Source: Struthio camelus
Taxonomy: Eukaryota; Chordata; Aves; Struthioniformes; Struthionidae
Direction of reading: 5' to 3'
Assembly (NCBI RefSeq): GCF_040807025.1
Contig: NC_090947.1
Location: 2,108,001 to 2,172,000, forward strand
Length of the DNA: 64,000 nt
Below are positions 12,001 through 22,204 of the stretch, one piece after another. The notes beneath the pieces were generated by a model. That model saw only the letters and a list, made by a program, of their open reading frames with translations, made no database searches and was not told the DNA's origin. A program made the translations under genes and the position numbers. Positions within the stretch are counted from its first letter, which is position 1. Every line of letters begins with the position of its first letter.

Positions 12001-15000
12001 GCTGTATGCAGTTGCGGGAAAAAGTACTTACAGAAGTTGAATAAGAAATGCTGGAGCCAAACTTCCCTGACAACCTTATCTTTTTTGCTTGATAACCCCC
12101 TAGGTTATCAAGTGATAGTGGGTGGCCTGACATGCCCTCTGGCAGGAAGCCTCACAATTGTAAGTGGAAAGGTCGTCCACCATACAAAACAGATGGTCAC
12201 AGATGCTCTTGCAGGCCAGAAGATGAATTGATCTTTCCAGTGCAGTAAACTATAGCACTTCTACAACTTTTTTTGTGTAGATGAAAATACACAGCTGAGG
12301 CAATGTTGCAGCCCCTGAGAACATGAGACTATAATGATAATTTTCAGTGTCTAACTCTCCGTGCTTTCAGAATACCTGTATCTTGAAAGCCATAATATGA
12401 AAGAATTAGCCTGTGGTTCTTAGCCACGTTGTCTCTGCCAGGGAAGTTTGGCCCTGAGCATGTTACCAATGTCCAGAAAAGTTTTGCAACTTTTATTCCT
12501 CAACTTTTCTCAAGAGTCTCCAGTGGAGTTACTGTCCCTCCACCTTTCCCTGCCCTTTCCCTGCCTTTTCCCTGCATGTTCTGAGAAGGTTTCACACCAA
12601 GCACTCTGCAGGTAATAAGTGCTGACAGGGTTAGTTTGATCACCCAGATCATTTGGAAAAGTTTTCCTTGCTCACCTTGGCTGTAAGGACAGTCTTCCAG
12701 ATGGTGAATGACCATCAGCGGCTTTTTGCTGAAAAAACATTGCAGGAAAGGAGAGGGAAAGCAAGTCAGACGTTTTACAGACAGCACCTGCAAAGAGTTA
12801 AGCCACTGTGATGCTCCAGAGATATATTTATATTGCAAGGAGCAATAGCAACCTGGCTAGTAGGGAGGTGGGGACACACTCGTATAGGATGGAGTGGATC
12901 ATTGAGAAGGTAACGCCTTCTGGAGGCGCTACAAGGGCATTTGAAACGACATTGCGCTCCAAGCTCCAACCTCAGGCCTTCTCAGGAGTGGAGCTGTACC
13001 CAGTTGACTGGGTGCATCTGAGGGGATGAAGGTGAGCTGGGGTACTGCTTCCACTGGATCTCTGGAAGCCTTTGCCTGCACACCTTTTCCTCCGTATTTG
13101 TTATGGCTGTGGAAACCAACATGGAAGGAAATAAGTTCCTATAATTACCAGGTATTCTTCAAGGCTTTTGAGTACTAAAGGCTCTTAAAACCACTGCTAA
13201 AAATATCAACCAGGGCAGCAAATAAGAAAGGATTTGGAGAAGTATGTGAGACTCAATCCAAGAAGATGCAGGTGAGCATCTTTGAGGATGTGAGCTCCCA
13301 CCGAAATCTTGTTTAGTCTCGTTTGTTCAACCTCTGTGCAATACAGATAAGCACTGCTTATAAAATATTGTCCACAGTCCAAGCATTGGGTTAGAGCCTT
13401 CTGTATTTTAAGTGATCATCTCATAGCTTTGTTAGTTCTGTGCATGAACACAGCTATGCACACACTTAAACATATGAGCTAGCATAACAAGAACTGAGGA
13501 TTACCTTTGTTTTGATCTTGCTAAACCTTCTTCATACGTCTGCACCCATTCAATGTCATCTCCCCAGCCTGTTGAGAGCAGCCTTAGTTAATTTTCTCCT
13601 CAGTATGGATGAAGATACTCTGCTGAGTAGCACTTGGGTAGCACAAACTAGTCAGCTTCCCTCAGGGGGTCCAGGCCTTCCTGATGGTTTCTGGGTACCA
13701 GGAGACCCATGAGCAGAAATATGCCAGGAGACAGATGAAAGGGAAGGGGGATGAAATCCCACCCTTCCTGCAGCTCAGGTGGTTGATAAGGATTATGGAT
13801 AGGTATTTCCAACCACTCAAAGGTTGGAGCCTGGAGTTCTTCCCTGAACTCATCCATCCTTCCCAAGAGCCGAACCAGGCTTGCTGTTTGCACTGATATG
13901 GCTTCTTGCAGTAACAGATTACTCTACAGGCTGAGGGCTAGGTAGGGTAGGGATGCAAGCATATTTTTGGTAGGAGGTGCCTGGATCTTATTTGATGCTA
14001 GGAAAACAGAACAATTCCTGTCCGGAGCGAAGCTTGGACATGGGTCTTGAGCCCCATCCAATGGATAGAACACCCAGCCCGTGCCCTGTGGCAGTCACAG
14101 AAATCTCCAGGGAGGAAGAGGACATACCTGCAGCCTGTGCCTGATCCACAATGCTGGCAGGAAGGAGAGCAGCAGAAAAGTTGAGCTGGCTCTATGACTA
14201 CAGACGCCTGCCCACTCACCATGCCTTAGTAGGGGAAGGGGCTGCTGGTGTGGCTGCCTATTGACCGGCACCTGAAGAGCTAATCAGCAGCCACTGGGAT
14301 AGTCTGGCTCTTGGCTGCGTCCCCAGCCCAGGTTTGGAGCAAAGCATCTGTACCTGTTCCCAAGTACAGGGTGTGAGGAGTTCTCCTCTGCTGAATGCAC
14401 CAGTGCTCTTGGCCACAGTGCAAATGGCAGTTACTTAAGGTATGTTTGGGCTTCTGCATGGGAATGAAGGGAAATCTCCCAGCTGCTGCACTCAGACATT
14501 CGCCTGCCTGGTTATATGGGTGGAGGTACACACTAAATGCTGTGATGGATGATTTACTTCATCAGGAAATATTGGTGCTTCGGGACTGCCTCATGCACCC
14601 CAGTCACTCACCTCGAGAGAGAGTCTGCGGGGTCCGTATCCGGGCAGGGCTTTCCTCTTCCTCGTCTTCATCAGGGAGCTCCTGGACCTTTCTCTGTGCA
14701 GCCACCATTAGGCCATTGCAGAGAACGAGGGAGCACAGTAGCGGAAAGGAGTGCATGTTTTTGGCTGGCAACAACTGCGAGAGGAAAGGATCAACTCAAG
14801 CAGGCAGAGCTTGACAAATACGCAAAAGCTCTGGGAGAAGAAAGGCCCAGGAAATATTCACTTCCCTATTAAAATTGGCTGATTTCAAGGGGTCACAGCA
14901 AAAACTTAGGGAGGCTCTGAGGCAATCCTGAGCGTTCTTCTGGCTGCTTGATCTCATCAAGAAAACCAGATGCGTTTATCTACAGTAAAAAACACTTATC

Positions 15001-15555
15001 TCTGCAGCTTTCTTTGTGGCCGAATTCCAGTATTCGATTGCATTTTTCCTACTGCTCACCTGGGCACATGCAGATAAACTGCTCAGTCCGCTACAAAGTG
15101 GCCTGTATTTTCAGTCAAGCACTGAGCAGCCAGAGCTCCGATTAATTTTGATGGGGGATATGGTCACAGAGAAGCAATGCAAATCAGGTAATTTCTAGCT
15201 AGAGGCCTGAATACACATTGAGTATGGCAGGCCACTTGGAAAGCGTAGGCTATCGGGCAGCAGGCACCAGCTGTCCCATCCGTAGCCTCTTTTCATCACG
15301 TGAAATCTCTATGTTTGTGAGTTGTTTTGGCCAAGCAGTCTTCCTTGCTTGGCTACTATTCAGGGGTGTAATAACCAGCAGCGACACCTGGCAAAAACCC
15401 AGCCACAAAGAAAAGTCACAGCGGTAGAAAAGAAATGCCCTGTCCTCCTCAGAGAGGAGACAGTTGCATAAAGAGCCATTTACCTGGAACCGATCTCTCA
15501 CCTGGCAGCTCCTGCTGATGTCTCGACGTGAAAGTCCTTGTTGCAGTGTCTCCAC
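8958..15555 (-). CDS. Anterior gradient (AGR) family protein, complete 178-residue gene; paralogue unresolved
   Basis: AGR proteins are thioredoxin-fold members of the protein disulfide isomerase family that act in the ER and secretory pathway, in mucin folding and in appendage regeneration. Seven coding exons plus a likely leader exon join with perfect phase agreement. Residues 1-20 form a signal peptide ([20 protein letters not shown]). Residues 29-35 are an acidic linker. QTLSR then GWGDD starts the fold. [18 protein letters not shown] carries the single-cysteine motif C83-P-Y-S86. [14 protein letters not shown] holds the conserved cis-proline region (P129). HTEL at 175-178 is a KDEL-like retention signal. 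Length is close to AGR2 (175) and AGR3 (166). [14 protein letters not shown] resembles AGR3, while CPYS and xTEL are closer to AGR2 or amphibian Ag proteins. In mammals AGR2 and AGR3 lie beside TSPAN13/AHR, so this site between USP40 and TRAF3IP1 suggests a third paralogue (inference). Confidence 0.93.
10281..10364 (-). CDS. AGR gene exon 7
   Basis: Acceptor CCTCAAG, donor GTGAGT, 84 nt, phase 1-1. It encodes [19 protein letters not shown] and the YEPQDIS segment, almost the family consensus. Confidence 0.94.
10946..11009 (-). CDS. AGR gene exon 6, cis-proline region
   Basis: Acceptor CCAACAG, donor GTAAGT, 64 nt, phase 0 in and 1 out. It encodes [20 protein letters not shown] and V, matching the family's xLSPDGQYVPRIMFV. 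The first half is serine/aspartate-rich and diverges from the usual ETTDK. Confidence 0.93.
11124..11167. repeat. Two-copy 22-bp tandem repeat in AGR intron 5
   Basis: Copies at 11124-11145 and 11146-11167 (TTGCCTCACATAACCTTCTA type) differ at three positions. Confidence 0.85.
11596..11672 (-). CDS. AGR gene exon 5
   Basis: Acceptor TTCTTTTAG, donor GTAAGT, 77 nt, phase 1 in and 0 out. It encodes [19 protein letters not shown] and the IMLNLV strand of the thioredoxin fold. Confidence 0.93.
12544..12575. repeat. Short tandem repeat CTTTCCCTGCC, about three copies
   Basis: Three near-identical copies lie just 3' of the AGR active-site exon, inside the intron. Confidence 0.8.
12676..12728 (-). 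CDS. AGR gene exon 4, CPYS active-site exon
   Basis: Acceptor TTTTTTCAG, donor GTGAGC, 53 nt, phase 2 in and 1 out. It encodes [17 protein letters not shown]. The motif is CxxS, as in AGR2 and AGR3, so only one active-site cysteine is present. Confidence 0.95.
13505..13568 (-). CDS. AGR gene exon 3
   Basis: Acceptor CTCAACAG with a TTAACTAA branch-like site upstream, donor GTAATC, 64 nt, phase 1 in and 2 out. It encodes [19 protein letters not shown] then KQ, the first helix and strand of the fold. Confidence 0.93.
14612..14774 (-). CDS. AGR gene exon 2: start codon, signal peptide, acidic linker
   Basis: Acceptor CTCTCGCAG precedes an 18-base leader, and the ATG is at 14756-14754. Forty-eight codons plus one base precede donor GTGAGT. 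The start was chosen because it is the first ATG after the acceptor and begins a hydrophobic signal sequence. The linker DEDEEEE is followed by the conserved PQTLSR. Confidence 0.92.
15502..15555 (-). other. Probable non-coding exon 1 of the AGR gene
   Basis: Exon 2 starts with a clear acceptor, so a leader exon must lie upstream. A CAG/GTGAGA donor at 15502/15501 lies about 30-80 bases downstream of a TATA box, the expected spacing. The start near 15555 is inferred from that TATA box. Confidence 0.5.
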
Positions 15556-15579
15556 TGTGGCCCAAGTAAGGTAAGGTCT

Positions 15580-15586
15580 CTTTATA
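15580..15586 (-). promoter_or_regulatory. TATA box candidate for the AGR gene
   Basis: TATAAAG on the minus strand, about 30 bases upstream of the inferred leader exon. A TATA promoter would fit a tissue-restricted secretory gene. Confidence 0.45.
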
Positions 15587-18500
15587 CCTGTGTATTTGCA
15601 CAATAGCTGAAGATGGACGTCAGCTAAAATTCCAGGATATCCTGCTCCTGCTGAGGTGCAGAACAACCTTTTTACAAAAGCTTTGTTAAAAAAAAAAAAA
15701 AAAAAAGCAATCAGCCTAGCAATATGCCTGTTTTTAATCAAGGTATATTGATTTATGAAAGCGTTCATACAGTCTTTAGATGGTGCTTAGACACACCTAA
15801 CCCCTTGGAGGTGGACTGTGGGTCTCCCAGTGCCTCGTTTCAGCTTAAATGGGTTTGAAATGTTTATGCTGTGTCTCACTTTCTCAGACAGACAAGGTTA
15901 GCAGCTTTTCTGCCACTTCTAACAGGTAGCAGATGTTATTCAAAACTTCTCAGAGGTGCCTTAAAAGAGAAAAAGGAGTAATGGAATTTTTTTTTTCCTT
16001 TTTTTCATTTTCCCATCTTAATATATCTTTGGATGTGTGGGATTCAGTCGTGGCAGAACCTTTAACTATCTGAATCATCTGGCTTGCTTGGTACAGTGAA
16101 GTCCCCCGAAACCGAACTGTAGGAGGTACACAGAAGATGCATACACCTCTTTCAACACCACTTCACACCAAGAAGGTGCAGAATGCACTGCTCTTAGAAG
16201 AGGTTGAACACAGTATTTCTGTAAGGGAAAAAAAAATACTAGATAAGTAATCAAATGTAAATAGCAACATCCTGGTATGAACTGAACCATGTCACAATAA
16301 CAGGGAACAGCAGCATAGTAAAAGAGCCATGCAAGTATATCACTACCTAAAGAGATGGTCTTCCTCTGTCATAAATTTTAAGGAAGTGAAACACCGTCCC
16401 TTCCCACTTTTGCTCTTCGCAAAGTTTTTTATTGTCGCACATGAAAAAGATAATCATTCCTGTTGTGAAATCAACCACTGGAGAGTTAGGAAATGCTAGC
16501 TCTGCTGGTCTTCCTTTGTATCTGCTCTGTTGTGCTGAATAAGAGAAGGGGTCTTTGTGAGCACTCCCTCTGTGGCATCCCATAATAAGGGGTCTGGTGT
16601 AGCACATGGGTCCAAGAGGTCAAGTTAGGGTTTTAGAAGGGCTTGGCAGTCTTGTCTCCTGGCTTTCCCATGCTTGGTTACTTAACCAGAGGAATGCTTG
16701 TTTTAATGCTGTTCTGTGTGAATGCTTTCCTTGGCTTTTTTTTTTTTTATAAATAACATGTATGAGTGTATGAGTGTGAGCAGAGCTTGGACCTTAAACT
16801 TCAGCACTTGCTTCTGACACCTGAACAGCAAAGAGCAACAGCTGTGGATTGTTCCCCAGCTGGACGCTGGGGCTGGTGGTGGCAGGGCTCACAAGAGGGG
16901 GGCACTCTAGGGAAAATGGGTATAAATGTGCCATTGAGGAAAATAGGGCCTGGATCCTGTTTTGCCAGCACTTGGAAGAGCTGCTCCAGGATCTCCTCAG
17001 CGCAAAAGGACATATAGGATGCACTACAGGTTGTAGGAAGGTTTATGGCTGCTAAAAGTAACCTGAGCAAAGGGAGAGGAGACCGTCTCATGTCTCTGCT
17101 GTAGCACAGTGAGATTTCATGGGACAGAGAAAGGACACTGCTGTGGCACCGTGTACGTCACCCCTCACAACCAGCCATGTTCCATGCAAGCCAGAGAAAG
17201 GGCTTGAGGCAGCCTGTGGGATTCTGAGTCTAATCAGTCACAACGGTATGAAGAAAGGTCAAAGAGCCAGAATTCTGAGACCTCTTTTTTCCTTTGACTT
17301 GCCCCCTGTTCCCACCTCCTGCTCTCTCCCACTTAAGTTTCTGAGAGGGTTCCTGAAGACAGCAATGCTGATTTCTCAGTTTAGTTGCTTTTGATAGAGA
17401 ATAGGAGTCTCTGTTCAGAGCCAAAGTCTAGCCTAGATGCTTTGAACCACTCTGCATGGTTATATCTCCTCACGGAGCCAGCGAACCTGGTCCCAGGCAC
17501 GGAGGGTTGTGTATACACTCTCATACGTCACCAGTGGTTTTCTGCTATCTCTAGTTCACTCTCAGGGTAAAGGAGCAGTACCCAGGCACAGAGTGTCACA
17601 AAAGCAAGCTCAGAAGCACGGCCTGGACTTCATGTGGCGTTTCACCACTCATGGCTTGGAGCACATTGCTAGCGCTAGGTTGAAGATTGCAATGGATAGA
17701 AAGCTGCTGAAACAAGCAAACATCACATGTTTCTTGAACCAGAAGAGTACTGCATGAAATCTAGCTGGATGTAAACCACTTGGGAAAGTTGAGTTGTTCA
17801 GAGGAAGACGGACGTTCACTTCAGTAAAATTCAAAAGCTCTGCTTATCAGTAGAACTAGATTATAAAATGCATGGATGCTGCTGTGCTCTGAATTATGGG
17901 TTTTTCTGATGAAGGGGAAATAGAAGGCGGCATGGATAGCTTCAGCAGAGGCTGGCAAGAGGAAACTAGCACGCAGGCAAAATTAATAAAATGAAAAAAT
18001 CCAGGGAATGAAATGACACTCAGTTGAGACTCGGCTGTTATGAAAGTTGCTGTTTTCAATTTCAGGTATGGCAGGGCAGATAAAATGGATCCAGAGCTGA
18101 AGGCATGATTTAACATGTTGCTTCGATAGACCTATTGGGAACTGTTCCTCCTGATAAAGCAAAACTGTTTGTGCAATGTATGCCCATTAATTGCAAAAAT
18201 GATTTTATTTGATTTAACAGGATAAAACAAACAAGCCTTTCCATTAACACTCCATGGAGTAAACATGCTGCAACTTGAAGGCTGTTTATTGTGGTCTGGG
18301 TCTTATCCAATAAACCGAACACAACTTGCCAAACTAAATTTGCAGTAGAGTCCTGAACAGTCCCTCTGTTACATATCTTAAATGTTTTTAAATGTTCTGT
18401 ATTGAACCTGTACTTAAACGATAAAAAGCAGGAAGTATCTATCTAGGAAACCATGCAGCTCTGCGTTTTCAGTTGCCTCTGCACGTGATGTATTTTAAGG

Positions 18501-20382
18501 TGTTTGATCAACTGATTTCATAGCTGCAAAATTACCAAGAAAGGCTATTTTCCTTATTTCCCCCTTGCTTTCCACGTGCATCAGTCCTGAGACAAAGCAT
18601 CTTTTTGTCACCATGAGGGACGGCAAGGCCACAGCAAGTCTGCTTTACCCTGTGGGCAGGATCAGCCAGCGAGCTGCTTCTATAGCTCTAGGACACTCCT
18701 CACTAGCTGATTGTTGCTGGATGACAGAGGCAGGGCGGGAGAGCTGCTGCAGAGCTGAAAATCCTACAGAAATGTCTCATGGCAAGTAGCCAGGAAATGA
18801 AACAGCGCAGTGACTAGGCAGTAAAACAAATTTGAGAGGCCAAGCAAAGTCCCAAAAGAGATACGGAAGAGGCCAGGTTCTCAGATGGCAGAAAAATATT
18901 AGGTGAGATTTGTCCTTTATTCAGAAAAATTTTGTCAATTAGGCAGTTCTACCCATGGTTCAGATTTTGAAGTGCGCTTGGCGTGAAGTCACTTCCACAG
19001 TTTCACAGGAGCTGCTGAGCGCTTTAAGAAGTCTGCCCCCTTCGCTGAGGTACCGCATGGGTGCCAAGCAGTCGCTAGCATCTGTTAGCTCCTTGCACTG
19101 GTGAGCTGGAGGTCAGTTGCCTTTGAACAAAGGGGATGTACACTGGGATCGCTATCCAGCACACACAGGAAAGGAGAGGCGTAGGTCCAGCTGATCGGTG
19201 ATGATGGCTGAACTTGAACATTGCAATTTGCAAATCTGATGTTTCACAGAATAAAATGACTTTTCTTATTGCAAAAGCTGGCTTAGCAATGCAGAGCCGG
19301 CAATGGGGAACGTGCTTAGTGTCGGATGCCAGCTCCATTCTCCTTTCTAAACATTACAGGTTCCCCATCACTGCCCTTTCTTGCAAGTGGAATTAAATGC
19401 ATGAATGAAAATGAGCAGTTATCAGCCCCAGAGTTGTAGTCACCAATTTATTGAGGGGCTACTGGTGGGAAGACTAATATGACACTAAACACATACAAAG
19501 TCCCACTGATTTCTGTTCTGTATAAGCAGAACTGATTCTGCAGGTGTTGGGCTTGTGTGACTACCATTTAGGACAAGGGAATTGTGCGTATAGCGGGATT
19601 GCATATGTGTCCTCAGGTGGGAGTTCTGCTCCCTGTGGAGCCCCATCCTTGGAGCCGGCTTTCTAAAACACTCTAAACACTAAGAGATGCCGTGCTGAAG
19701 TGTCTCTGGTATGAGCATACCAAGTGGAAGCGGTTAGTTTTCCCTTGCAATAGAGTTGTGCTATTTAAACAACAGGGAAAAGAGGGGCTGCTAGCAGAGT
19801 CTTTAATTTTCCTTGTTAAGGTTAAAAAATTGCCAGTGTAGCACAGAATGTGTGAATCCATCCGACCTCACTTATTTGTCAGATGAGCCTGGGCTGCTCG
19901 TGGAGTTCTGACCAAAACGAGTGTCTAGATGAGGCCCCAGAGCTTGTCCTAGAAGGGAAGCTCTTGCCATTGTCAGGAGGAAAACCTAGCTGCTGATGAC
20001 TTTAGGCTGGATACCAATTTCTGAATAATTTTAAAAGCCCGAGAACACATTTACTGTGTGAATATATGTAAACAGACCTTCTTGTAAAAGAACATTAGAT
20101 GGTCTCAGGGAGTGCAGCACGCTTTCCTTGTAGTGTTGTAACTTCAACCACTGCACTTCCCATGGGGAGATGCAGCATGGCAGAACTGGTATCTATTCTG
20201 GCAGTAGTATAGGGGAGAGATCCTCCACAGGATAAAGCATATCCGGAGATATCAGAAGGCAAAACATGACTTTCAAGGGGTGGTAGTAACTTAAAAAAGC
20301 AAACAAAAAGCACAACCGTTTAACAGAGGCGAGGGAATTAGAGCACGTTCAAAGGACGCCTGTTTCCCAAGCAAATGCAATC
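15587..20382. other. Interval between the AGR promoter and the next minus-strand coding signals
   Basis: No supportable gene is seen. It contains A and T runs (15687-15706, 15988-16008, 16736-16749). A minus ORF at 16801-17091 starts with a hydrophobic stretch but lacks any other support. Confidence 0.45.
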
Positions 20383-20602
20383 ATTTCTTTGTCTCAGGCT
20401 CATTCTGTGGACTTGATCTGGTTGCTGTTTGTGATGTTAGGATAAGGGGGACTGTATGATTATTTATTTCTGCTTCAGGAATGGATTTCAACGTAAACTT
20501 CCCAAATCTCATACGGTGATGATCTTTGTAGAAATCCCCACTTGTTTTAGAATTCTGCACAACTACAGACTGCTTGGGTTTTTTATCTTTCAAAAAACCT
20601 TA
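20383..20602 (-). CDS. Unidentified coding-like terminal exon
   Basis: After a minus-strand AG (TCTAAATTTTAAG) a frame runs without stops to TGA just before 20382. It encodes a basic, polar segment including QSVVVQNSKTSGDFYKDHHR and MRFGKFTLKSIPEAEINN, and ends PETKK. Codon use and composition look like protein. I do not recognise it. It would need a phase-1 upstream exon. It could be an alternative last exon of the gene at 22.1-24.5 kb, for example through a small exon at about 21920-21938, or a separate gene. Confidence 0.35.
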
Positions 20603-21282
20603 AAATTTAGAAACCCAGTGAAGCATGGAAAAACCTCAGAATTTATCGTGCAGTTGGCAATAAAAGTTGGGTGAATTCTCTCACGTTTCATTCTTGTTTC
20701 AGAAAAAGAGTATTTTATGGGGCAGGTGAATCAACCAGGTGCTTCACTTATTCTAGCAGCTTTGGCTCAGGGCATATAGCCAGAGAGTCTGTATCTGTTT
20801 AACTCTCCAGCTAAAGCAAAGTTTAATTGTTAAGAAACAGAAACAACACCTTCCTATGTCTCAAGAAGCTATTGCAGCCTGTCAATCTGTTATGCCTCTT
20901 CCAGCTCTTTGCAAGGTTACAGCCAAAAAGTAGGATCCCAAAAGTAATACAAAACCAGAATTACGTAGGAAGAACATTTTTTATGCTCCAAGAAAATTCC
21001 TCTTTTTTTGTTCAACAGACTACCCATGGATTTGGACAGGATCCCCTGCTCAGCTGTTTACCATCACTAAAAATGTTGCAGGAGCTGTTCAAAGCTGTTC
21101 ATGTAGTCTGCATGTCCCTCCATGTTACTCATGCCCTGATACCACTGTCCTCTGGTCTGGTCCATACTAGAAATGTCTGTGTCTGAGACAGGAAGTGGGT
21201 GCTTTCCATTGTCAGGCTGCATCTATAATTTTCAGGAGCATTTGGTAGTTTGGCTGACCTAGGTTGGGAACTGCATGTATAA

Positions 21283-21312
21283 ATACAAATACAAATACAA
21301 ATACAAATACAA

Positions 21313-21350
<38 letters not shown>
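21283..21350. repeat. Compound hexanucleotide microsatellite (ATACAA)n then (ATACAT)n
   Basis: About six ATACAA units pass directly into about six ATACAT units. On the minus strand it reads as an artificial Cys-Ile repeat. Confidence 0.95.
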
Positions 21351-22120
21351 GCACATGTATGCTACTGAGATCATAAGGTCATTTGGGAATGGAGATAATA
21401 CCCTACTGTTTGTGGTATATAAAGAAAAATAGAGCTAGGAAGCTTTCCATTCCAGCTGCTGAGCAGTTAGGCCTTAAATATTTGGCTAGCAATACGCATT
21501 GTAGTGCCACCTTGTTGCTTTGCAGCCTACTTCAGCAAAGGAATTCTGTGGTATCAAGTCAAATTAGTGGCTGGAAAGGTCGGGTCTCCTGCTGTGGAAG
21601 GAGGTAAAACTTGGAGGAAAAGGCAATATGCATTATGTCTTTTGCTGCTTGCAGTAGTGGTGGTCTGTTTGAAACAGCAAGTTTCTCTGTGACCCTCTTG
21701 ATGCTGGGACGACTTTTGCAACGTGTGCGAGATCTGTGAATCTTGGCATGAGTCAATCTGTAAGCTGCTTCATCTCCTATTGACGCTATGTGGTCAACAG
21801 CACTTCCTACTGGCATCTTCAGGAGGATTGTGTGAGATTCTCAATGGAATGTTAAAGATGTGTAAGCACTTCTGCTGCTCACACAGTTCACTAACCGTAG
21901 TTGCTTTTTTGCCGTGTTTACCAAGTCTTAGATATTCTCTCTGTATTTTCACCCCATGTGAGAAGGTCTCAACATGCCCAACCTCTACTAGCAATTCTAG
22001 TCCAAGGTCCTCAAAAGTACTAGGTCTCCAAACTAAGCCTCATGCACTAGTCTCCAGACTAAACCTCAGGCTATCTGTTTTGTGGTTTTAGGATAATTCT
22101 TTCAGTTCCAGTGCCTCCCT

Positions 22121-22204
22121 TTAGATCCACAGGGATTCATGGAGTTTTTGTAAGTTGCCAGCTTTTGATTCTTCAGCTACATTGAGCCGTGCTTCCTCAG
22201 GGTA
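22121..22204 (-). CDS. Unidentified gene, candidate last exon
   Basis: Acceptor TTGTTTCACTGAAGAGGTAG, phase 0. Twenty-seven codons (YPEEARLNVAEESKAGNLQK then LHESLWI) run to TAA. The intron before it is only about 140 bases. Confidence 0.5.
   Translation of the reverse strand, partial: YPEEARLNVAEESKAGNLQKLHESLWI

Noticed and set aside
16801-17091. Minus-strand ORF starting with a signal-peptide-like hydrophobic run
   Set aside because: No promoter, no splice partners and unconvincing downstream composition.
21129-21374. Minus ORF with Cys-Ile repeats
   Set aside because: Produced entirely by the ATACAA/ATACAT microsatellite.
21559-21994. Two overlapping protein-like minus frames (VKIQREYLRLGKHGKK and GSAVDHIASIGDEAAY)
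   Set aside because: No consistent donor and acceptor could be assigned to either whole frame. Only the small segment at about 21920-21938 is kept as a possible exon link.
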